From contig NZ_MDTU01000001.1 in NCBI RefSeq assembly GCF_001720395.1, positions 1,158,049 through 1,191,309 of the forward strand: DNA of 33,261 nt. The letters are read 5' to 3'. Below the pieces are notes generated by a model that had not been told where the DNA came from, made no database searches, and saw nothing but the letters and a program-made list of their open reading frames with translations. Source of the DNA: Piscirickettsia litoralis (GTDB taxonomy: Bacteria > Pseudomonadota > Gammaproteobacteria > Piscirickettsiales > Piscirickettsiaceae). The stretch's first letter is position 1. Each line of letters opens with the position of its first letter. Shown here piece after piece: positions 29,138 through 33,261 of this stretch. The translations under genes were made by a program, and so were the position numbers.

Positions 29138-30529
29138 ATGAAACAATCTCTTCAACTGCGTTTACATCAGCAGTTAACCATGACTCCTCAACTGCAGCAA
29201 GCCATTCGCTTATTGCAACTCTCCAATGTTGAGCTGCAACAAGAAATTCAAAAAGTGCTCGATAGCAACCCGATGCTTGAGGTCAAAAGCGAATCTGATA
29301 GCGGTAACACAACGCTTAAAGAATCTATTCAAGAAGCAGTCTCTCTTAATAGCTCAACAACCCCCTGGCAAGGTGTTAACAATACACGTTCCAGCGCTCC
29401 CTATAACGATTTTGATTTTTTCCAAAATTATGCCAAAAGCCATTCACTGCATGAACAATTACTCTGGCAAATTAATATTAGCTCACTGTCAGATGATGAA
29501 ACCATCATCGCTCACGCATTGCTTGATGGTTTAGATAACAGCGGCTTTTTGCAAACCTCTTTAAAAGAAGTTCAACAATTAGTCAATCAACAATTAGCCG
29601 AAATAGAAATCGAAGAAATTGAGGCCGTGCTTTATTTTCTGCAACACCTAGAACCCACAGGTGTTTTTGCACGCAGTTTACAAGAATCTCTACAGTTGCA
29701 ACTTGCGCAACTCGCAGAAGAAACCCCTTACAAATCGGCCGCCCTAGCCTTGATTCAAAAAGACTTAGAGCATTTATCTCAATACAACCTTAAGCAACTT
29801 GCCAAACAGCTTAAAATCAGTACAGAAGAGCTTTCTGGCGCCATCGAACTTGTCCAGTCTCTAAGCTCATCTCCGGCAGATCAACTCGATTATAATGACG
29901 TGGAATATGTCACTCCTGATATTCTCGTTCGCAAAGTCAAAGGCCGTTGGCAGGCCGAACTCAATACAGCAACCTTGCCACAACTACGCATTAACAGTAT
30001 TTATTCAAATATGGTCCGCACGAACCAAACAGATCGTGACAGTGCATTTTTTAAAGATAACCTACAAGAAGCTCGCTGGTTTCTAAAAAGTATTCAGTCC
30101 CGTAATGAAACCCTATTAAAAGTCGCTAATTGTATTGTCCAAGAGCAATATGATTTTTTCGAACAAGGTGAAGAAGGCATGAAGCCTCTTGTGCTACAAC
30201 ACATTGCCCAAGCGATAGACATGCATGAGTCAACGGTATCACGCGTGACGACGCAAAAGTATATGCTCACTCCGCGCGGTGTTTTTGAGCTTAAATATTT
30301 TTTCTCATCACACATTAACAGCCACGATGGCAACCCCTACTCCTCTACAGCAATTCGTGCTTTAATAAAGAAAATTATTGCAGGTGAAAACCCGAAAAAG
30401 CCACTGAGTGATAATAAGGTTGCACTACTGCTACAGGAACAAGGTATTGATATTGCAAGACGTACAGTCGCAAAATACCGCGAAGCGATGAACATCCCAC
30501 CATCTAAAGAGCGCAAACGCTTGTTATAG
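29138..30529 (+). CDS. rpoN: RNA polymerase sigma-54 factor
   Basis: RpoN directs RNA polymerase to -24/-12 promoters, which need enhancer-binding activators. The 463-residue product has the Gln/Leu-rich region I (MKQSLQLRLHQQLTMTPQLQ), an acidic region II, the core-binding domain, a helix-turn-helix (QAIDMHESTVSRVTTQKYML) and the near-terminal RpoN box ARRTVAKYREAMNIPPSKER. Length close to E. coli (477). ATG start. It is followed 11 bases later by hpf, the usual order. Intact. Confidence 0.97.
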   Translation: MKQSLQLRLHQQLTMTPQLQQAIRLLQLSNVELQQEIQKVLDSNPMLEVKSESDSGNTTLKESIQEAVSLNSSTTPWQGVNNTRSSAPYNDFDFFQNYAKSHSLHEQLLWQINISSLSDDETIIAHALLDGLDNSGFLQTSLKEVQQLVNQQLAEIEIEEIEAVLYFLQHLEPTGVFARSLQESLQLQLAQLAEETPYKSAALALIQKDLEHLSQYNLKQLAKQLKISTEELSGAIELVQSLSSSPADQLDYNDVEYVTPDILVRKVKGRWQAELNTATLPQLRINSIYSNMVRTNQTDRDSAFFKDNLQEARWFLKSIQSRNETLLKVANCIVQEQYDFFEQGEEGMKPLVLQHIAQAIDMHESTVSRVTTQKYMLTPRGVFELKYFFSSHINSHDGNPYSSTAIRALIKKIIAGENPKKPLSDNKVALLLQEQGIDIARRTVAKYREAMNIPPSKERKRLL

Positions 30530-30540
30530 AGGAGCACTAC

Positions 30541-30852
30541 ATGGAAATTAACATTACAGCCCGCCACCTAGAACTAACTGACCCACTCAACGATTACGTC
30601 AATGAAAAACTAGCTCGCTTAGAGCGCCATTTTAACCATATTACCAGTATTCATGTGACGCTTAGTGTTGAAAAGTTAAAACAACGAGCTGAAGCGAATT
30701 TAACAGTACCAGGCGACCAAATTGTCGTAAAGTCCGCTCATGATAAAGACATGTACGCCGCCATCGATGATATGGCTAAAACATTAGATAGCAACCTTAT
30801 TCGTTACAAAGAAAAGATTCAAAATAAAAAGCCAAATATCAATTACAAGTAG
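30541..30852 (+). CDS. hpf: Ribosome hibernation promoting factor (short HPF)
   Basis: HPF binds the 30S decoding centre and pairs idle ribosomes as 100S dimers. The 103-residue product is a single S30AE domain: MEINITARHLELTDPLNDYV, KLARLERHFNHITSIHVTLS and DKDMYAAIDDMAKTLDSNL. The short form lacks the C-terminal dimerisation domain of long HPF. It lies behind GAGGAG, 11 bases after rpoN, and ahead of a strong terminator. ptsN, usually next, is absent. Intact. Confidence 0.95.
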   Translation: MEINITARHLELTDPLNDYVNEKLARLERHFNHITSIHVTLSVEKLKQRAEANLTVPGDQIVVKSAHDKDMYAAIDDMAKTLDSNLIRYKEKIQNKKPNINYK

Positions 30853-30864
30853 AAAAATAAATCT

Positions 30865-30901
30865 AAAATGGCGCTGTTAATTAAATAGCAGCGCCATTTT
30901 T
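30865..30901 (+). terminator. Rho-independent terminator after hpf
   Basis: AAAATGGCGCTG and CAGCGCCATTTT form a 12-bp stem followed by T. It closes the rpoN-hpf transcript 12 bases after the hpf stop and separates it from rapZ. Confidence 0.9.
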
Positions 30902-31088
30902 AATTCCAATAGCGATTTTATTATTCAAATAAAAATAATTGTAAAATGATTAATTGTAAATTTAAAAGTAGAAAAGTAAGTTCAGATAACTTAAGCTTAA
31001 AACACAACAACCACCAATAATTGATCAATCTATCAATTATTTCGCACTTCAATACGATTATAAAACTTACAAAAGCATGGAATCACTC

Positions 31089-31117
31089 TTGTCGAATACA
31101 CTAACACGTCATATAGT
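31089..31117 (+). promoter_or_regulatory. Candidate sigma-70 promoter of rapZ
   Basis: TTGTCG (31089-31094) and TATAGT (31112-31117) are exactly 17 bases apart, giving a start near 31124 and a leader of about 45 bases. It makes rapZ a separate unit, in keeping with the hpf terminator upstream. Confidence 0.6.
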
Positions 31118-31168
31118 ATCCTAATATTAAGAAAACTATAATGTCTACATTCTAGGAGTTGGAAAGCG

Positions 31169-32020
31169 ATGAAACTCATCATTGTTAGCGGACGATCAGG
31201 CGCAGGAAAAACCGTCTGCTCACACATTTTAGAGGACTTAGGCTTTCGTTGTATCGATAACCTCCCCATCACCATGCTTGAGCAACTCGCTAGTAATATG
31301 CAAGCCACACAAAGTACTCCCACAGCAGTCGGCATTGATGTTAGAAACCAGCTAGATCAACTCAAAAACTTTGAAGCTATTGTCACTAAAATTCGTGAGC
31401 TAGGCATCGATGTTGAAGTCATCTTTTTAGATGCTCATGATGAGTCTTTATTACGCCGCTTCAGTGAAACTCGCCGCCGCCACCCACTCAGCACAAACAC
31501 GGGGCTGACCCTGGCCGACGCATTGCAGCAAGAAACCATATTGCTTGAACCCCTTTCTCGCTGTGCCGATTTAACCGTAGACACCTCTGAATTTAACCTG
31601 CATCAATTACGTGACTTTATGCGCCAACGCTTAGGCCAGAGCAATAACAGCACTCTTTCGGTTTTAATCCAGTCCTTTGGTTTTAAGTACGGCACACCAA
31701 AAGACAGCGACTTTATTTTCGATGTCCGTTGCTTAAGCAACCCCTACTGGATGCCACACTTACGCGATTATACGGGCAAAGACCCAGCAATCATTGACTA
31801 TCTGGATCAACAAGATGATGTCCAACACATGTTTAAAGATCTAAAAAACTTTATTAACACTTGGCTGCCGCCGTTTAGTTTAAATAATCGTAGTTACTTA
31901 ACCATTAGCATCGGTTGTACCGGCGGCATACACAGATCCGTTTATTTAGTCGAAAAACTCACTGCACAAATCAGCAGCGAACACTGTAATTTACAGCATC
32001 GCCACCGTGAACTGTTATAG
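31169..32020 (+). CDS. rapZ: RNase adapter / nucleotide-binding protein RapZ
   Basis: In E. coli RapZ binds the sRNA GlmZ and guides RNase E to it, controlling glucosamine-6-phosphate synthesis; it also senses the metabolite. The 283-residue product (E. coli 284) has Walker A GRSGAGKT at 8-15, the Walker B-like CIDNLP block, and the conserved C-terminal TISIGCTGGIHRSVYLVEKL. ATG behind GGAG. The usual partners ptsN and npr are not adjacent, so PTS-Ntr coupling cannot be assumed. It converges on the next gene with three bases between stops. Intact. Confidence 0.95.
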   Translation: MKLIIVSGRSGAGKTVCSHILEDLGFRCIDNLPITMLEQLASNMQATQSTPTAVGIDVRNQLDQLKNFEAIVTKIRELGIDVEVIFLDAHDESLLRRFSETRRRHPLSTNTGLTLADALQQETILLEPLSRCADLTVDTSEFNLHQLRDFMRQRLGQSNNSTLSVLIQSFGFKYGTPKDSDFIFDVRCLSNPYWMPHLRDYTGKDPAIIDYLDQQDDVQHMFKDLKNFINTWLPPFSLNNRSYLTISIGCTGGIHRSVYLVEKLTAQISSEHCNLQHRHRELL

Positions 32021-32023
32021 CCT

Positions 32024-32638
32024 TTAGTCGCCAAAGTGCCAAAAAGCAGTGCTGACACGCCCAAAGATGGCAGCACTGGGCACCAAAGTTATTCCCTTAA
32101 ACTCGTTAGCAGCGAGAAGTACATGACCTGCTGGCACGAAATACTGATCTGCTCTTTTCTGGCCAGTGGGCAATTTCACTCCACTTACAGCCTCGCCATT
32201 GACATAAAGCACTTCGTGAAGTTGGGTAATTTCATCTCCAGGTAAAGCAACCACTTTGCGTATCAGTAATCGCTGATCAAATGCCGCAACCATATCGCCA
32301 ATTTGAGGCTCAGCCCAACGCCACCATGAACTTTCTGAAAACGGCGACTCTAAACCATAGGCATAACGCGCTAATATCGAAAAATCTCCTCGCGACAGCT
32401 CCGGTTGCATTCCATTAGATTTAATATGAATGGGCTGAATAATAAAAAACCGCATGATTAATACAAGCACTAATAGCCAAAATAGCCCACGGGCATAATC
32501 CACTAAAAAAGGCGGTCGTCCGGCAATTGCTCCAGCATGCTCGGCTAAGCGCAAGCGAATGGGCCGAACCACAATACGCTCAAGCATTAAAATAAAAACC
32601 GCAATACCAAGCAGTACAAATAAGGTTATAGAGTACAC
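32024..32638 (-). CDS. Signal peptidase I-like protein without catalytic Ser/Lys
   Basis: The 204-residue product has LepB architecture: two N-terminal membrane helices (about 2-19 and 51-66), then the S26 domain with QPIHIKSNGMQPELSRGDF, RYAYGLESPF, DQRLLIRKVVALPGDEI and YFVPAGHVLLAANEF. LepB requires Ser90 in PSGSM and Lys145 in YIKRAVGLPGD (E. coli numbering). Here the aligned residues are Gly76 (KSNGM) and Arg127 (LIRKV), and the late GDNRDNS-D-S box is replaced by AANEFKGIT. Peptidase activity is therefore unlikely. I choose the GTG start behind AAGGAG; the frame extends to a TTG at 32689. A pseudoenzyme or chaperone-like role is inference only. A functional lepB should lie elsewhere. 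Confidence 0.82.
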   Translation of the reverse strand: MYSITLFVLLGIAVFILMLERIVVRPIRLRLAEHAGAIAGRPPFLVDYARGLFWLLVLVLIMRFFIIQPIHIKSNGMQPELSRGDFSILARYAYGLESPFSESSWWRWAEPQIGDMVAAFDQRLLIRKVVALPGDEITQLHEVLYVNGEAVSGVKLPTGQKRADQYFVPAGHVLLAANEFKGITLVPSAAIFGRVSTAFWHFGD

Positions 32639-32697
32639 ACTGGCTCTCCTTCTAAAGGCCCTACCTTTAGTTAAGCAAGAAACATGCAATCTGCCAG

Positions 32698-33261
32698 CTA
32701 AAGCAAACGATACTCTAAAACAGGAAAAAAGCGACGCAACTGCTCTTGCTGATCTAAATCAATCTCAGCACTAAACACACCCTCTTGTTGCTCATCAGCT
32801 TCAACCAACACCTTTCCCCATGGGTCAATAATCAAACTATGGCCATAAGTTTTAAATTTATGATGATGCTGACCACACTGATTCGCAGCCAAAACATAAC
32901 ATTGGTTTTCTATTGCTCTTGCTCTTAATAAGGTATGCCAATGGGCTTCGCCTGAGACATAAGTAAAAGCCGCCGGCACTGTGAGTAATTGCGCGCCAGC
33001 GCCGACAAGTTGGCGAAATAATTCAGGAAAGCGCAGGTCATAACAAATTGATAAGCCGATATTCGCCAGTGCTGTTTTCGCGGTGATTACTTCTTGCCCT
33101 GGCGCAAAAATAGCAGATTCCAGGTGACTCTCTCCCCCCTGGCACATTCACATCAAACAGATGGATTTTATTATAATGGCTGACAAGTCGACCATTTTCA
33201 TCAAAAACAGGGCAACAGGATAAGATTCTGTCTTTTCGGTGCGAAGATAAAGGAATGGTCC
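32698..33261 (-). CDS. Nitrilase-superfamily amidohydrolase (Nit1-like), partial, one frameshift
   Basis: Nit1-like enzymes hydrolyse deaminated glutathione or omega-amides through a Glu-Lys-Cys triad. Visible are TIPLSSHRKDRILSCCPVFD, the Lys block VSHYNKIHLFDVNVPGG, the Cys block GLSICYDLRFPELFRQLVGA, and AFTYVSGEAHWHTLLRARAI ending near FPVLEYRLL. The frame breaks at C6 33134-33139: removing one base joins VNVPGG to ESHLESAIFAPG. The N-terminus with the catalytic Glu is beyond the right edge. It ends 59 bases before the signal-peptidase-like start on the same strand, so the two may be co-transcribed. The substrate is not determined. Confidence 0.88.

Overview
The window looks like the chromosome of an AT-rich gammaproteobacterium carrying a Dot/Icm (type IVB) secretion locus. 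Housekeeping gene content and order (purB, the mlaFEDCB-ibaG-murA block divergent from kdsD-lptCAB-rpoN-hpf, rapZ) are gammaproteobacterial. The Dot/Icm genes, a DUF4286 gene and the low GC point to the Legionella/Coxiella/Piscirickettsia type of lifestyle. A Piscirickettsia-like fish pathogen is my best guess, by inference only.

Bases 1-8831, all minus strand: a Dot/Icm block read dotH-dotG-dotF-dotE-dotP-dotD-dotC-dotB-icmT-dotL, continuing past the left edge. It encodes the outer-membrane core (DotC, DotD, DotH), the channel (DotG, DotF), the small membrane proteins DotE and DotP, the ATPase DotB and the coupling protein DotL. The order resembles the IncI-plasmid tra order (traH-I-J-K and traN-O-P-Q-R) more than the split loci of Legionella. 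Several genes are damaged or odd: icmT has two in-frame stops, dotC has two frameshifts and no lipoprotein signal, dotL has two frameshifts, and dotE has one frameshift and carries an extra DotP-like module.

Bases 8832-18954: a long AT-rich gene-free stretch, then a PrpF-family isomerase, acnA (with a recognisable promoter and a helically phased repeat pair), a small heat-shock protein, a GNAT acetyltransferase, purB, a DUF4286 protein and a stand-alone O-methyltransferase.

Bases 18955-26078, minus strand: ung, motY, a Nif3/YbgI protein, murA, ibaG and mlaBCDEF (lipid-asymmetry transport). Bases 26184-30852, plus strand: kdsD, lptC, lptA, lptB, rpoN and hpf (LPS precursor, LPS export, sigma-54, ribosome hibernation). 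rapZ follows behind its own promoter. Then come a signal-peptidase-I-like protein lacking the catalytic residues and a nitrilase cut by the right edge. kdsC, ptsN and npr, usual members of this neighbourhood, are absent.

A window-wide oddity: at least ten reading frames break at single-base length changes, nearly all in homopolymer runs, including essential genes (murA, lptA). This is best explained by sequencing or assembly error in runs and must be separated from real gene decay. The in-frame stops of icmT cannot be explained that way.
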